A stretch of DNA of 64,000 nucleotides from an uncultured Pseudomonadota bacterium (GTDB lineage: Bacteria; Pseudomonadota; Gammaproteobacteria; Burkholderiales; SG8-39). Positions 53,015 through 62,403 of the stretch are shown one piece after another (within the stretch, counting starts at the first letter, position 1; every line of letters begins with the position of its first letter). The DNA is taken from positions 52,689 to 116,688 of the forward strand of contig CAIXPL010000005.1 in the NCBI GenBank assembly GCA_903921325.1, written 5' to 3'. The notes beneath the pieces were generated by a model. That model was given only the letters and a program-made list of their open reading frames with translations, ran no database searches and was not told the DNA's origin. The position numbers were made by a program, and so were the translations under genes.

Positions 53015-54184
53015 CTACCTCGTGGCGGATACCTCGACATCGACGCGGCGATCCGGTTGCAGGCAGGCAATCAACGCTTTGGTTGGTTGTTCGCCTACGC
53101 ACTCACCGGGCTTGGTCACCGGATCGGAGCCGTCACTGCCGCGGATGGCAATTTTGTCAGTGGGGATTCCCGCCGAGCCCACAAGATAGTCCCTTACCAC
53201 CTCGGCGCGACGCGTCGATAGTTTCATGTTGTACTCGTGCGGACCAATGCGGTCGGTATGTCCAGTGACTGTAATGAAATCAAAGCTCGCACCTTTCAAG
53301 TCGGCGGCGAACTGATCGAGTTGCACCTTGCCCGCAGGCTTGAGCGCCGACTTGTCAAAATCAAACAGGGAATCGACTGAAAAAGTCACCTTCTGTGCCA
53401 CATACGGTGCCGGCACCACGACAGGTATGGTCGCCGGTTGAAGGGCAGGCGGTGCGATCACCGGTCGCTCGGGGGTCGGAGCCACCGCAACCGCCACCGG
53501 TTCAGCGACGGTAGCACGCGGCGCGGCGGCCGGCGTCTTCCCGCCAAAGCGATAGAGGAGACCGAGCGAAATCAAATCAATGTCGCCTTTGTTGCCAACC
53601 GCATCATTGATGCGATAGCGCTCCGCCTCGATACGCATGGCAAATGCATCAGTGAAGGCGTACTGCAGTCCGAAGCCGAACTTATAGTTGGTGTCACGCT
53701 TGCTCGGATGGGCATTGAGCACACCGACCGAACCGGTGCCCGTGAAGTCGTCCCTGGCTTGCGCATAGGTCACACCGAGCCGACCAATGGCGGAGAATTT
53801 ATCCGTGACGGGCAATAGGCCAACCGCGTCCAGATTCACGCCCTGCAGTTTGATATCGCCGTTCAGCGTCCCTGCTGGAACCGTGGTTGCCGAATAAGCA
53901 AACTTGCCCAGGTTGAAATAGCCACCTTCAAGGGCAAAATGTTTGTTGAATTGGTAACCGCCGTAGAGCTTGCCACCAGTGTCACGGTCGTTGTCGTTGA
54001 TCGAGCTTGACGCAAACCCCGCCCCCAGCAAATTGTCGTTGATTTTGGCGTCATCGATTTTGGCCTTCGACCGGCCCAGGTTGAGACCGCCGTACCAGCC
54101 GATGTCATCGGCCGCTGCAAGTGGGCAGGCGATGGTAAGCACTGCCACTAGACCGACCCCTGCTGCGGCTCTCGGGAATTTCAT
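53015..54184 (-). CDS. OmpA-family outer-membrane protein
   Basis: A 389-residue OmpA-like protein. The signal peptide ends at about LAAA-DD (residue 24). Residues 25-215 form an eight-strand barrel (WYGGLNLGRSKAKIDDAKI, KLYGGYQFNKHFALEGGYF, RFGGK at the end). A Pro/Ala/Val linker (about 217-265) leads to the C-terminal OmpA domain: FDFDKSALKPAGKVQLDQF, VTGHTDRIGPHEYNMKLSTRRAEVVRDYL, which binds peptidoglycan. A Cys pair (GECVGEQ, ALIACLQP) in the last part is usual in Burkholderiales OmpA. It lies 58 nt downstream of the ice-binding-like gene, so an envelope operon is likely. Confidence 0.92.
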   Translation of the reverse strand: MKFPRAAAGVGLVAVLTIACPLAAADDIGWYGGLNLGRSKAKIDDAKINDNLLGAGFASSSINDNDRDTGGKLYGGYQFNKHFALEGGYFNLGKFAYSATTVPAGTLNGDIKLQGVNLDAVGLLPVTDKFSAIGRLGVTYAQARDDFTGTGSVGVLNAHPSKRDTNYKFGFGLQYAFTDAFAMRIEAERYRINDAVGNKGDIDLISLGLLYRFGGKTPAAAPRATVAEPVAVAVAPTPERPVIAPPALQPATIPVVVPAPYVAQKVTFSVDSLFDFDKSALKPAGKVQLDQFAADLKGASFDFITVTGHTDRIGPHEYNMKLSTRRAEVVRDYLVGSAGIPTDKIAIRGSDGSDPVTKPGECVGEQPTKALIACLQPDRRVDVEVSATR

Positions 54185-54242
54185 TTTCTACTCCGGCAAC
54201 AATATGAGGCTGTTTGCATTCCTGGATCAGACACGGCGTGCC

Positions 54243-56216
54243 TTACGGAGCTGGCACGTTAATGACGGTGTCCACCAGGGTGATTGAGGCACCGAGCGAC
54301 AGCGCTCTGCCGTTCAACGTCACGATGGCTACGTTGCCGGCAGTCGAGAAGGTCGCGCCCGTCTGCGTGATGATGGTGCCCACCATGGTGCCGCCGCCCG
54401 CCGCGTTAATCGTCGCTGCGGTGCCGACTTGCCAGAAGACATTTTTAGCCTGTGCACCGCCGGCGAGAATGATGCTGCGCGGGGCAGACGCGCCCGGACC
54501 ACCCACGGTGAGCGTCGTGGCCATCTGGAACACCCAGACGGCGTTTGCATCGCCTTGTGCATCCAGCGTGAGGTCGGCACCACCCTGGATCAGGAGCGAC
54601 CCGGCGGGGGCGGTATAGACCCCAGGGGCGAGCGTAAGTCCGGCAAGATTGCCACCAGGATTTGCGCCAGCCGGCAACCCCACCAAGGCGAGGTAGGCGG
54701 CTTGTGCGTCAAGACGAGCCTGGGTTGCAATCGCGCACGAGGCCGCATTGACACCGGCAGCCGTCGGGCCAGTCGTGGAGTTGGTACAGGTGTAGATCCG
54801 GCCATTGACCGCACCGATATTGGCTGGTGTCTCGCTGTAGACGTCGCCTGCCGTATCGTGGAATCCGGTGATCGACGAGGTGCCGGTCGCGGTGGTTCCG
54901 ATATTGCCGTTATTGATCGTCAAGGTGCCGGAGTTGGTCATCCCGGCCAAACCTCCGAAATTCCCGAACGTGGAGGCCGAGCCAAGCGCTATTGGCGCAA
55001 GACACGCGCCGGTGGCAGGACCACCCGTGAACGTCCAGACAAAGTCTGCCAGCATCATATTGGCTGGCACTGCCAGGTCTTTCATCCCGCTGGCACCGCC
55101 CTTGATCGTGGCCGTGTAAATCACCCCATTGGTGAGCGCGGCAAGTGGCGTGAAGGTCGCAATACTGCCGGTAGGCGCGTCGAGGGTTACCGATGCAGCC
55201 GTAACGGGCGTGGACCCAGGTCCGGTGACGGTGAATGTGGTCGCGTTCACCGATACCGGATCCAGGCGCAATCCGGACGACAAGCTGAAGGTGGCATTGA
55301 CCGCAGTTCCTGGGCACACGCCGATGGCAGCAGCGACCGGCTTGGTGGCAGCGACCACAACATTACCCGCCGGGGCCGGGCCGGGGCCGGTGGTAAACGT
55401 CCAAATATAGTTACTGGCCGCGGGCGGGGGGGGCGCCTGATTACCCGCCAGTTGATTGCCTGCCACGTCCGTGGCTGCGGTTGTAATCGTCGCGGTATAT
55501 GTCTTACCGGCTTCAAACAGCGTCCCCGCCGGTGCTTGTGCAAACACCGCGGTTCGGCTGCCCACGGTGTATGCCACCGTACCGGTCGGTGAGGGCCTGA
55601 CGCAAGCCGGTGCGCAAGTGAGCGTATAGGTGGCGACAGACACGATCGTCGCCGGGGCCATGTCTTCACTGAACGTCGCACTGATCTGCACATTGGTACC
55701 GACGAGGGTAGCGAGGTTGGCAGGGACCGTGAGCAATACGGTCGGGCGGGTGGTGTCTGGCGTCACCCCTGTGGTAAATGTCCATACGAACTTGCTGGGC
55801 AGTGCATTGCCGCTCGCGTCCGTGGCCGCTGTGGTGATAGTGGCAGTACACACACTGCTCGCCGGGAGGCTGGGGGACGACGGAAGCGTTAGCGTGGCCA
55901 GATTGCCAACCGCCAGGTAAGTAACCACCGGCGTGGTTGCGGGGACATAACCCGGGCACGCCAGCGTGAAGCTCGTCGCGGTGAGCGTAGCGGGATTCAT
56001 CGCCTTGTTGAATGCGGCGGTGAGGGTGATCGAGTTGATAGGCACGGCGGTCGCGTTGGCAACCGGAGACACGGCAAGCACGGCAGGCTCCAACACCGGA
56101 TTACCGCCTGTGCCCAGGATCGGATCCTTGCCACCGCCACAGCCCGCCACAAAGGCGATCAACACCCCTATGGACGAACGCGTCAGGACTCTGGAACGGC
56201 TCTCAAAATTAAACAT
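54243..56216 (-). CDS. DUF3494 ice-binding-type lipoprotein with Ig-like domains
   Basis: A 657-residue lipoprotein. The start at 56216 is chosen over 56258: it gives a signal peptide with lipobox FVAGC, and GAAGG-type sequence precedes it. Three Big_5/SbsA-like Ig domains follow (each with AVSPVANATAVPIN- or VPANLATLV-like openings and a ...FVWTFTTG ending). The last 240 residues are the DUF3494 ice-binding fold: LGSASTFGNFGGLAG, LAGLTLAPGVYTAPAGSL, LDAQGDANAVWVFQM and AQAKNVFWQVG. Members bind ice or act as adhesins. Anchoring to the outer membrane through lipid and the OmpA neighbour suggests surface display. Confidence 0.9.
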   Translation of the reverse strand: MFNFESRSRVLTRSSIGVLIAFVAGCGGGKDPILGTGGNPVLEPAVLAVSPVANATAVPINSITLTAAFNKAMNPATLTATSFTLACPGYVPATTPVVTYLAVGNLATLTLPSSPSLPASSVCTATITTAATDASGNALPSKFVWTFTTGVTPDTTRPTVLLTVPANLATLVGTNVQISATFSEDMAPATIVSVATYTLTCAPACVRPSPTGTVAYTVGSRTAVFAQAPAGTLFEAGKTYTATITTAATDVAGNQLAGNQAPPPPAASNYIWTFTTGPGPAPAGNVVVAATKPVAAAIGVCPGTAVNATFSLSSGLRLDPVSVNATTFTVTGPGSTPVTAASVTLDAPTGSIATFTPLAALTNGVIYTATIKGGASGMKDLAVPANMMLADFVWTFTGGPATGACLAPIALGSASTFGNFGGLAGMTNSGTLTINNGNIGTTATGTSSITGFHDTAGDVYSETPANIGAVNGRIYTCTNSTTGPTAAGVNAASCAIATQARLDAQAAYLALVGLPAGANPGGNLAGLTLAPGVYTAPAGSLLIQGGADLTLDAQGDANAVWVFQMATTLTVGGPGASAPRSIILAGGAQAKNVFWQVGTAATINAAGGGTMVGTIITQTGATFSTAGNVAIVTLNGRALSLGASITLVDTVINVPAP

Positions 56217-56481
56217 CGGCGTCGCGCCTTCATAGGGTCTATGAGGCCATCGACGCAATCAACCGGCACCGCATGGGCGCGCACGGCGACTGTCCAGGTT
56301 GCTTACGTGTCGAACCTCGCGACGCTCATCATCTGCTCGCGCCGCTGCGCGGTCTGTGCGGCGGAAAACATTGGACTGCAGAAGTTCTGCAGCGCTCAGT
56401 GTGGGGGCCCACACAGACGCACGATGGCGCTCGCATCAAAGTCCGCCTGAGTATCGCGGCAATCCATGGCTCCCTAGGAGC

Positions 56482-57727
56482 TCATTGCCTTGCGCCAGTC
56501 TTACCGTAGACAAGACCCAGCGCGATCATGCACGCCGCGGACACTAGACATGCAAATCCGATGACACCGAACACCAGTGCCGGACTCCAATGCGCAGCCA
56601 GCATCCAACCGCCGGTCACGGGGCCAATGATTGCGCCGAAACGCCCGAGTCCCAATGCCCAACCCACCCCGGTTGAGCGAACCTCGATAGGGTAGAAGCG
56701 TGCGGCCAAGCCATTGATCGATAGCTGGCCTCCCACGTTGCAAAAGCCGCATAGAAAGATCAGTACCAATGCGATCGGAAAAGCGTCCAGCGCGTGCCCA
56801 AGCAGGGCGGTAAAGACAGCGGCCAGAATGTAAGCGCCTGCCAGAAAACGAGGTGCACCCAACCGGTCAATAGCGAAGCCGAACGTGATCCCTCCCAGAA
56901 CCCCTCCAATGAGCATCAGCACGGGACCGCGCACCGCACGCTCGGGCGCAGCACCGGCCTCTTGCAGCATGGCCGGCAGCCAGGATGCCAGGCTAAACAG
57001 CGCAAACAACGTACAAAAGAAAACCCCCCAGAGCAACACGGTTCCCAACCGAAGGTCAGGGGAAAACAGCGTTCCGATGCGCGCACTTCTTGCCCGCGCA
57101 GAGGGCATGGTGAATTCCTCCGCAGCGTTGTAGGTCCTTGTCCGATCAAGTCGCGAAAGGATCGCCGCAATGCCCGCTCGATTCAGTCCCCTGGAGGCAA
57201 GGAACGTCACCGACTCCGGCAAAAAAAAGGCAATCGGCAGAACGAGCAATAACGGAACAATGCTGCCGATCAGGAAAACCGACCGCCAGTCCTGATCAGC
57301 CAGGAAGTGCCCGGCGGTCAGACCTGCTATCGCGCCTCCCAACGGAAATCCGACAAACATTGAATTGGTCAGCAGGGCCCGATAGCGACGCGGTGCGAAT
57401 TCAGTCGTCAGGGTAATCGCGCAAGGCATCGCGCTCCCAAGACCCAACCCGGTCACGAAGCGGTAGATGATCAGGCGTCCGTAGTCGAGATCAAGGGTCG
57501 GAGCCAGCGTGAACAGACCGAAGATAAGAATCGCGACGATCAAAAGCCGCTTGCGCCCGAAGCGGTCGGCCAGGGGACTGATGAAAAGACTGCCGATGAT
57601 CAGGCCCGACAACCCACCGGCAAAGACCGGACCAAAACTTGCCACAGGTTGGCCGAGTTCCTTCGCAAGCGCCGGAGCCACGAAGCCGATACATAACGTG
57701 TCGTAACCATTCGATCATCAGCAGCAT
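56482..57727 (-). pseudogene. MFS transporter (AAHS-like), 5' end lost
   Basis: An intact frame of 399 residues from a GTG at 57681 covers 11 of the 12 spans of an AAHS-type porter. Loop 2-3 reads SPLADRFGRKRLLI. The family begins about 30 residues earlier with span 1 and its DGYD motif. Upstream in frame, NGYDTLCIGFVAPALAKEL is readable back to a stop at 57717-57715. The preceding MLLMI (57727-57713) joins it as MLLMI-DGYD if one A is removed from GAATGG. Further upstream nothing MFS-like is seen, so the promoter and most of span 1 have been lost next to the integrative island. Probably non-functional. Confidence 0.7.
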
Positions 57728-57780
57728 ATAGCGGCTATCCTTTTGTTCTGTAAGGAGATGATCCCAGATAATTCGCTTTA

Positions 57781-57820
57781 ATACCCGCTCAGATACCCGC
57801 TATTTCCATTGATACCCCCG
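57781..57820. repeat. Three short direct repeats near the island's left end
   Basis: ATACCCGCT occurs at 57781-57789 and 57793-57801; ATACCCCCG at 57812-57820 is a variant. Short repeated arms near an island end may be integrase arm-binding sites, but this is only suggestive. Confidence 0.35.
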
Positions 57821-57895
57821 CGCCGATGGTCTGGAACCGAATGCACGAAAGCCGCTATTGTCCCCCATATCTGCTTCGGCATGAACCATCGCCGC

Positions 57896-58105
57896 CTATC
57901 CGACTTGCTTCAAGGCTTCGGCTTGTTCCCGCAGCATCCGCGCCAGTTCCCGCAACGTTTCACGCGCCGCACCTTTGAAGCCACGCATTGCGGATCGCGC
58001 CTTACCCTCGGCCGACTTCGGCCCGGTCGATTTCTCCCACGGCTTCCAGCGCCGGATTAACTCGGCTTGCAAGGCCCGATGCTCGGGCGTCCGGTAGTAG
58101 CTCAT
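57896..58105 (-). CDS. Small island-borne protein of unknown function
   Basis: A 69-residue basic protein beginning MSYYRTPEHRALQAELIRRW, followed by KPWEKSTGPKSAEGKARSA and a helical LRELARMLREQAEAL tail. Proteins with the phrase WKPWEKSTGPKxxxGKAxxA recur on proteobacterial genomic islands and prophages, supporting that it is real. No function is known. It overlaps the upstream 221-residue gene by 104 nt. It is the leftmost gene of the island. Confidence 0.7.
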   Translation of the reverse strand: MSYYRTPEHRALQAELIRRWKPWEKSTGPKSAEGKARSAMRGFKGAARETLRELARMLREQAEALKQVG

Positions 58106-58667
58106 GTGTTCCCCCTGATAGTTGGGTTTGCTCGGATTTAATTTCTCGCGCGGGCGACGGTGCGGCTAGGCCGTTATTGATCTGCTGCGGCCCAGTCGTT
58201 ACGTTCGCTTGCCGGGCATACACAATCGGCGGATTCTTGATCGCGGCTAGTGTTTCCAGCGTTGCGCGGCATTGCGATTGCGCCCGTAGCGCCATCCGCA
58301 TAAACCCTTCAAGGTTCGGCATATGGGTTTGCTCCATTGCCCGCTCGGTAAGCCGCACATACAATGCTTGCAGCGACGATGCCTGATTTATCAGCATTGC
58401 CTCAGCTTGCGACAAGTCGCCCGCTCGCACCGCTGCGGCCTGATCGCGTAGAGTCGCAACCAGTGTGGGTACGTCAATGTCATTGGCAAGATGTTTCGGC
58501 TGCATCAGGTTTACGATTCGATGCGCCGCCACCTCTGGCGATATGATCAATGTTGCATAGTTACGCCCTTGTTCATTCATATCGCGCCCTTGCGGGCAGT
58601 CAATGGATTTGCGCGGATATTGCTCTGCGCCCGGTGCCGCCGGTTCCTTCGGCTTGCTCGCCATCAT
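58002..58667 (-). CDS. Island-borne hypothetical protein
   Basis: A 221-residue protein. Its central part, MLINQASSLQALYVRLTERAMEQ and MRMALRAQSQCRATLETLAAIKNPP, then RQANVTTGPQQINNGLA, is a recurrent combination in integrative elements. This suggests a bona fide gene, although the function is unknown. The C-terminal DARASGLASRVNPALEAVGEIDRAEV overlaps the next gene by 104 nt in another frame, an unusually long overlap. Its start overlaps the stop of the 239-residue gene by 4 nt. Confidence 0.7.
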   Translation of the reverse strand: MMASKPKEPAAPGAEQYPRKSIDCPQGRDMNEQGRNYATLIISPEVAAHRIVNLMQPKHLANDIDVPTLVATLRDQAAAVRAGDLSQAEAMLINQASSLQALYVRLTERAMEQTHMPNLEGFMRMALRAQSQCRATLETLAAIKNPPIVYARQANVTTGPQQINNGLAAPSPAREIKSEQTQLSGGTHELLPDARASGLASRVNPALEAVGEIDRAEVGRG

Positions 58668-59383
58668 TCGCCCCCTTTCTGGATTAGTCCCGGCCAGCGT
58701 TCCCGGCCATGTCGCCTATCTGGATCGCTCGCGCCCGGTGCATAGCCTTCGCACCGCCGGGGTAGGTCGCGGATCGGCTCATAGTTCCGGCTCGCCACAA
58801 TCTCGCCCCGCGGCCCCGCTTGGCATCGCCGCGCTATCAGGTTCGCGCATTGGTCGCAGGTGCGCCGGTCATCGGGGAAAGGGTCAGGCTTCGGCAGTTC
58901 CGCCGCCGCCCGCCCGGTGAAGTAGTCCCGCGCATCCGCGTCCCGCTGGCATTGGCCTATGACTTCAGCAATGGTCGCCGGGTCGGTTTCCTCGATCAGT
59001 GCCAGCCATGCCCGGATTGCCGTTTCTTCGCTGGCGGTTAGGGATGCCGATGGTTGCCGGATGGTCGGGGTAAAGGGTTCCGCCGCTACCGCGTCCGGGT
59101 GCCGTTCCAGAATGTCGGCATGGGTCGCCTCGGGACAGCAGGCCACTTCCACAGGATCGCGGTCGGGGTAGTGAATCAGCCACCAACGGGAAGCGGCCAC
59201 CGTGTAGCCAGCGCCGACTTGTGGCGGGGGTGCGGTTTTCTCTTCCTTGGGGTTTGCTACTGCTACAGTTGCTATTCTTGCTACTGTTGCCGCTTCCCCC
59301 TTCGGTTGAGTAGCAGAAATAGCAGGAATAGCAGTAGCAAGGTTCCCGGTGTCACGTTTCCGAATCAGGGCGGATAGGGTCAT
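58664..59383 (-). CDS. Island-borne hypothetical protein with Cys-rich C-terminus
   Basis: A 239-residue protein. The N-terminus is low-complexity (Ala, Thr, Val-rich TVARIATVAVANPKEEK). The middle has AGYTVAASRWWLIHYPDRDPVEVACCPEATHADIL, a phrase known from phage/island proteins. The C-terminal part RRTCDQCANLIARRCQAGPRGEIV...RRCEGYAP is Cys-rich and could bind zinc. It overlaps the DUF3987 gene and the next gene by 4 nt each, so it is co-translated with both. Role in replication or its control is plausible by position only. Confidence 0.7.
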   Translation of the reverse strand: MTLSALIRKRDTGNLATAIPAISATQPKGEAATVARIATVAVANPKEEKTAPPPQVGAGYTVAASRWWLIHYPDRDPVEVACCPEATHADILERHPDAVAAEPFTPTIRQPSASLTASEETAIRAWLALIEETDPATIAEVIGQCQRDADARDYFTGRAAAELPKPDPFPDDRRTCDQCANLIARRCQAGPRGEIVASRNYEPIRDLPRRCEGYAPGASDPDRRHGRERWPGLIQKGGE

Positions 59384-61929
59384 GGTGCCACCCCCACCAG
59401 CGCCGGGTTAAGGTGAATCGTTTGTCGCTTTCCGTCCTTTTCCAACCGCAGGCGGTCAAGCTCGGCAAGCTCGCGGATAGCGTTATCAAGCCGCGCACCA
59501 TCCCGCAATGGCCCATGCTGGCGAACATGATTTTTTCCTACGATGTGCGTCCGCGCTTGCCTGCAATGCTCGATCAGCCAGCTATCCAGCCGTGCCGCGT
59601 CCGCCAGTTCCGCCGGTAGCGCAAGCTCGCCAAAGAATCGCCGGGCTTCGGATAGATGCCATGCCGTGATTCGGCTCGCCCGCTCGAAACTATCCAGCCC
59701 GACAGCGCCGCCCATGCCATGCTCGAATTGCTGGAACAATGCCGCCAGCCTTGCCGCGTTGTCGGCGGATTTGCTCGCCACGTCCCGCACGTCGTGAAGC
59801 TCTCCGCCGCTTGCCAGTTCGCTTTCAATCGCATCGTGATATGCCACCCATGCCGCTTTTGCGTCCGGTGCCAGCGACAGCATGGCGGGGGTCAGTGCGC
59901 CATTTTCATCAATGGGGGCGGGTTGATTCAGAATCGCGGCAATGCGCCGATGGAATTCGGTTAGGTGCGGCCACTGCTCGGGGGCGTCGGTGAAAGGTCG
60001 ATGGCCTTGGGTCGATTCAGGCCATGCCACCAGAAACCGGGCGAGGAAGCCAGTCCCCCGCGCCAGCCCGCCCGACTTGCTGAAATACTCTCGCAGGGTT
60101 GTTTCCTGAACCATCAGGCCCATCGTCAGCCTCGCACCGCGCACGGTGAACGATTCCGAAGTACGCCGCCCAATCGAATGCGTCCCGCCATCCCATAGGA
60201 CATTCAGCAGGGCCAGATTTCGCATGGCACTATCCTTGCCCATGCCATGCGAACCGAATACCACGCCCGCCTCGCTAGATAGCACGCCCGCCGAAGGCCA
60301 GTGCTTCGCAAGGCTCCATGCAAGGTTTTCCGGGGTTTCATCCCCAAGGATCAGCCTCGGCACTCGCGGGGGTTCCGGCTTGTCCTGTTGCAGTTGTGCC
60401 AGATCGCCCCGCAGCTTCTCGGTCGGCTTGCCTTTCTTCCCTGCATCCTTCACCGCCGACAGAATCCCTTCGCGCTCGGCTTCCCATGCAGCAATCGCCG
60501 CCTGGTATTCCGTGATCGCCGGTTTCATGGCTTCGGCTTGCTCTTCCTGATACTGGCGAATGGGCAAAGTAAAATAACCGTCACAGGTTGATTTCCGCTC
60601 CCCGGAATGGGCAATGGTCAGCAGGAACAAACCGACAGGCCCATGCAGCTTTTCCGCCCGCTTCGCGTCAATGTGCGCTTGGCAGGCCAGCGACAGCGCG
60701 GCCAGTGCCGACGATGCCACCAGCGCCGCCGGTGCCTTGACGAAGCCCGCTACCTCTTCCACCGCCGCCCGGATGGTGTCGGGCAGGGCATCCAGCGGAT
60801 AGGGTTCCGGTTCCATCTTCGCGGCCAGCGGATGCGGCTCCGGCCAGCCATCAGAATCGCCCGCTGGCGCGTTTTTTGTGCCGGGTTGATGCCCGCCCCT
60901 TGCCGGTGCCGTTGCGCCCGCTATGGCGCTTGCTACGGCTTCCGGCCCGCCAAGAATGAACAGGTCGTTCATGTCCGTCATGTCGGGATCGCGGTAGGTG
61001 CCGAAGTCAGGGATTGCCGTCCGGCCAGCGCCGACTTTTGCGGCCTCGATTGCATGGTAGTCAGGCTCGCCGGTCGCCTTCACCAGATCGGCCAGAATCA
61101 CCAGCGCCGCCGCCCGGTAGCGTTCGCGCATCGCCTTCGCCACGGTCGGAAGGTTGCCCGACGATAGCGCAGCAATGCCGGGATGCCCGGTCGCCGCCGA
61201 TGCGGATAACACCGTCGCCACGCCCTCACCTATCAGCAAGATCAGGCCCGCGCCGTCGCCATCGGGCAGGCGTCGGGTTGCCCAATACCCGCCCACCTTG
61301 CTACCGCGCCCGGCCAGTGCCGCCTTGCGCCCTTCGCCGTCAATCAGTTCCAGCGTTGATATGCCGTCGCCTTGCTTGACTGGAACCAGCAGCAAGCGCC
61401 CGGCCAGTGCATCGCCGCCCGACTTCGGGGAATAGCCCAAGATCGCCGCCGCCGCGCCCGCGTCAATTTCTCGCAGGGTCGCCACGGGGGAAACCCGCTT
61501 GCGGGAAAGGTAAGGATGATCGGCTTTCGCCTCGGTCGCGACCTTCAGGATCGCCGCCGCTTTCTTCGCAGCGTCGGCACGTTCGCGGGCTATCTCGGCT
61601 TCCTCTTTTGCGGCCCGATCCGCTGCAATGCGCCGCCGCTCGGCAAGCTCTTCCGGTGTCGGTTTCTGGTAGAGCCCATCGTCCCGCCAGCCGTTCTGCT
61701 TGGCCTCATGGAACAGGGTGCCGATTTTCAGCGGCCCGGTTTCGCTGATACTCTTCCAGACGGATGCAGCCTCGTCGTCGCCACGTCCGTCCCGCCATTC
61801 GTCCCACAGGTCGCGGCCGGTGTCGCCCAATTCGGACTTCACCATGCAGCCGATACGAAACCGTTCTTCATGCCCGCTGGTTTGGATGAATTGCAGGGCT
61901 TCACGGATGCGGTCAGTGTCGGTCATCAT
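59380..61929 (-). CDS. DUF3987 primase/helicase-like protein
   Basis: An 849-residue protein. Start 61929 is preferred over 61998: GGGGG lies upstream and the ATG overlaps the previous stop by 4 nt. Residues about 1-95 contain a PriCT-like segment (DRIREALQFIQTSGHEERFRIG). A Toprim-like domain follows (LILLIGEGVATVLSASAATGHPGIAALSSGNL, VILADL). The DUF3987 domain has the P-loop-like FLLTIAHSGERKSTCDGYF. Such proteins probably prime and unwind DNA for island replication. It is the largest gene of the island. Confidence 0.85.
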   Translation of the reverse strand: MMTDTDRIREALQFIQTSGHEERFRIGCMVKSELGDTGRDLWDEWRDGRGDDEAASVWKSISETGPLKIGTLFHEAKQNGWRDDGLYQKPTPEELAERRRIAADRAAKEEAEIARERADAAKKAAAILKVATEAKADHPYLSRKRVSPVATLREIDAGAAAAILGYSPKSGGDALAGRLLLVPVKQGDGISTLELIDGEGRKAALAGRGSKVGGYWATRRLPDGDGAGLILLIGEGVATVLSASAATGHPGIAALSSGNLPTVAKAMRERYRAAALVILADLVKATGEPDYHAIEAAKVGAGRTAIPDFGTYRDPDMTDMNDLFILGGPEAVASAIAGATAPARGGHQPGTKNAPAGDSDGWPEPHPLAAKMEPEPYPLDALPDTIRAAVEEVAGFVKAPAALVASSALAALSLACQAHIDAKRAEKLHGPVGLFLLTIAHSGERKSTCDGYFTLPIRQYQEEQAEAMKPAITEYQAAIAAWEAEREGILSAVKDAGKKGKPTEKLRGDLAQLQQDKPEPPRVPRLILGDETPENLAWSLAKHWPSAGVLSSEAGVVFGSHGMGKDSAMRNLALLNVLWDGGTHSIGRRTSESFTVRGARLTMGLMVQETTLREYFSKSGGLARGTGFLARFLVAWPESTQGHRPFTDAPEQWPHLTEFHRRIAAILNQPAPIDENGALTPAMLSLAPDAKAAWVAYHDAIESELASGGELHDVRDVASKSADNAARLAALFQQFEHGMGGAVGLDSFERASRITAWHLSEARRFFGELALPAELADAARLDSWLIEHCRQARTHIVGKNHVRQHGPLRDGARLDNAIRELAELDRLRLEKDGKRQTIHLNPALVGVAP

Positions 61930-62093
61930 CGACGCCCCCTTTGCCATCCGCGCTTTTGCTGGCGGGTAATGCGGCTCGATTTGGCGAGACTGAACCATCC
62001 CGCAAGCTGGTCGATTCCGGTAGGATTGCGGTTATCAGTAATATTTGGGGTCGGACGGTCGCCACCGCTCCGGCCCTTTGTTTTTGTAGTCAC
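61926..62093 (-). CDS. Small basic protein coupled to the DUF3987 gene
   Basis: A 55-residue frame from a GTG at 62093 ends in TGA that overlaps the ATG of the DUF3987 gene by 4 nt (ATGA). It reads VTTKTKGRSGGDRPTPNITD, then a helical LAGWFSLAKSSRITRQQKRGWQRGRR end that is very basic. The coupling to the next gene suggests it is translated. No family is recognised; the basic tail fits nucleic-acid binding. Confidence 0.5.
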   Translation of the reverse strand: MTTKTKGRSGGDRPTPNITDNRNPTGIDQLAGWFSLAKSSRITRQQKRGWQRGRR

Positions 62094-62104
62094 ACCCGCC
62101 CCCC

Positions 62105-62326
62105 TTATGCCGATGCGATCAGGGCACGAATATCCTCGACTCGCCACGCGGTAATGCGCGGCCCAAGTTTTACCGGCTTGGGGAAGCGCCCGGACTTCAC
62201 GCCATCCCACCAGCAAGTTTTCTTGATCGGAATGATTGGGGGAATTGGCGGTTCCGCTTTTGGGTCGCCGATGATTTGCGGCAATCTAAGAAAGCCGGTT
62301 TCGGGAAGTTGATATTTCATGTGCAT
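62105..62326 (-). CDS. AlpA-family regulator
   Basis: A 73-residue protein of the AlpA type: PIPPIIPIKKTCWWDGVKSGRFPKPVKLGPRITAWRVEDIRALIAS. The HTH region and the FPKPVKLGxRxxAW signature are unmistakable. In P4 and similar islands AlpA activates the integrase or excision genes. The start is at 62326 or two codons later. It is upstream of the DUF3987 gene in the same direction. Confidence 0.85.
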   Translation of the reverse strand: MHMKYQLPETGFLRLPQIIGDPKAEPPIPPIIPIKKTCWWDGVKSGRFPKPVKLGPRITAWRVEDIRALIASA

Positions 62327-62403
62327 CCGTCCTTATCCAAGTTAAGACGGTGCCATTCGACCTTTTCCGCTAACGAAAATCGAAGAAACTCAGCAGATTT
62401 TTT

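Noticed and set aside
54429..55592. 387-codon plus-strand frame opposite the DUF3494 gene
   Set aside because: It mirrors low-complexity Ala/Thr/Gly codons of the lipoprotein gene and shows no protein family or signal.
61372..62154. 260-codon plus-strand frame opposite the DUF3987 gene
   Set aside because: Arg/Pro-rich shadow without start context; the opposite frame has Toprim and P-loop-like motifs.
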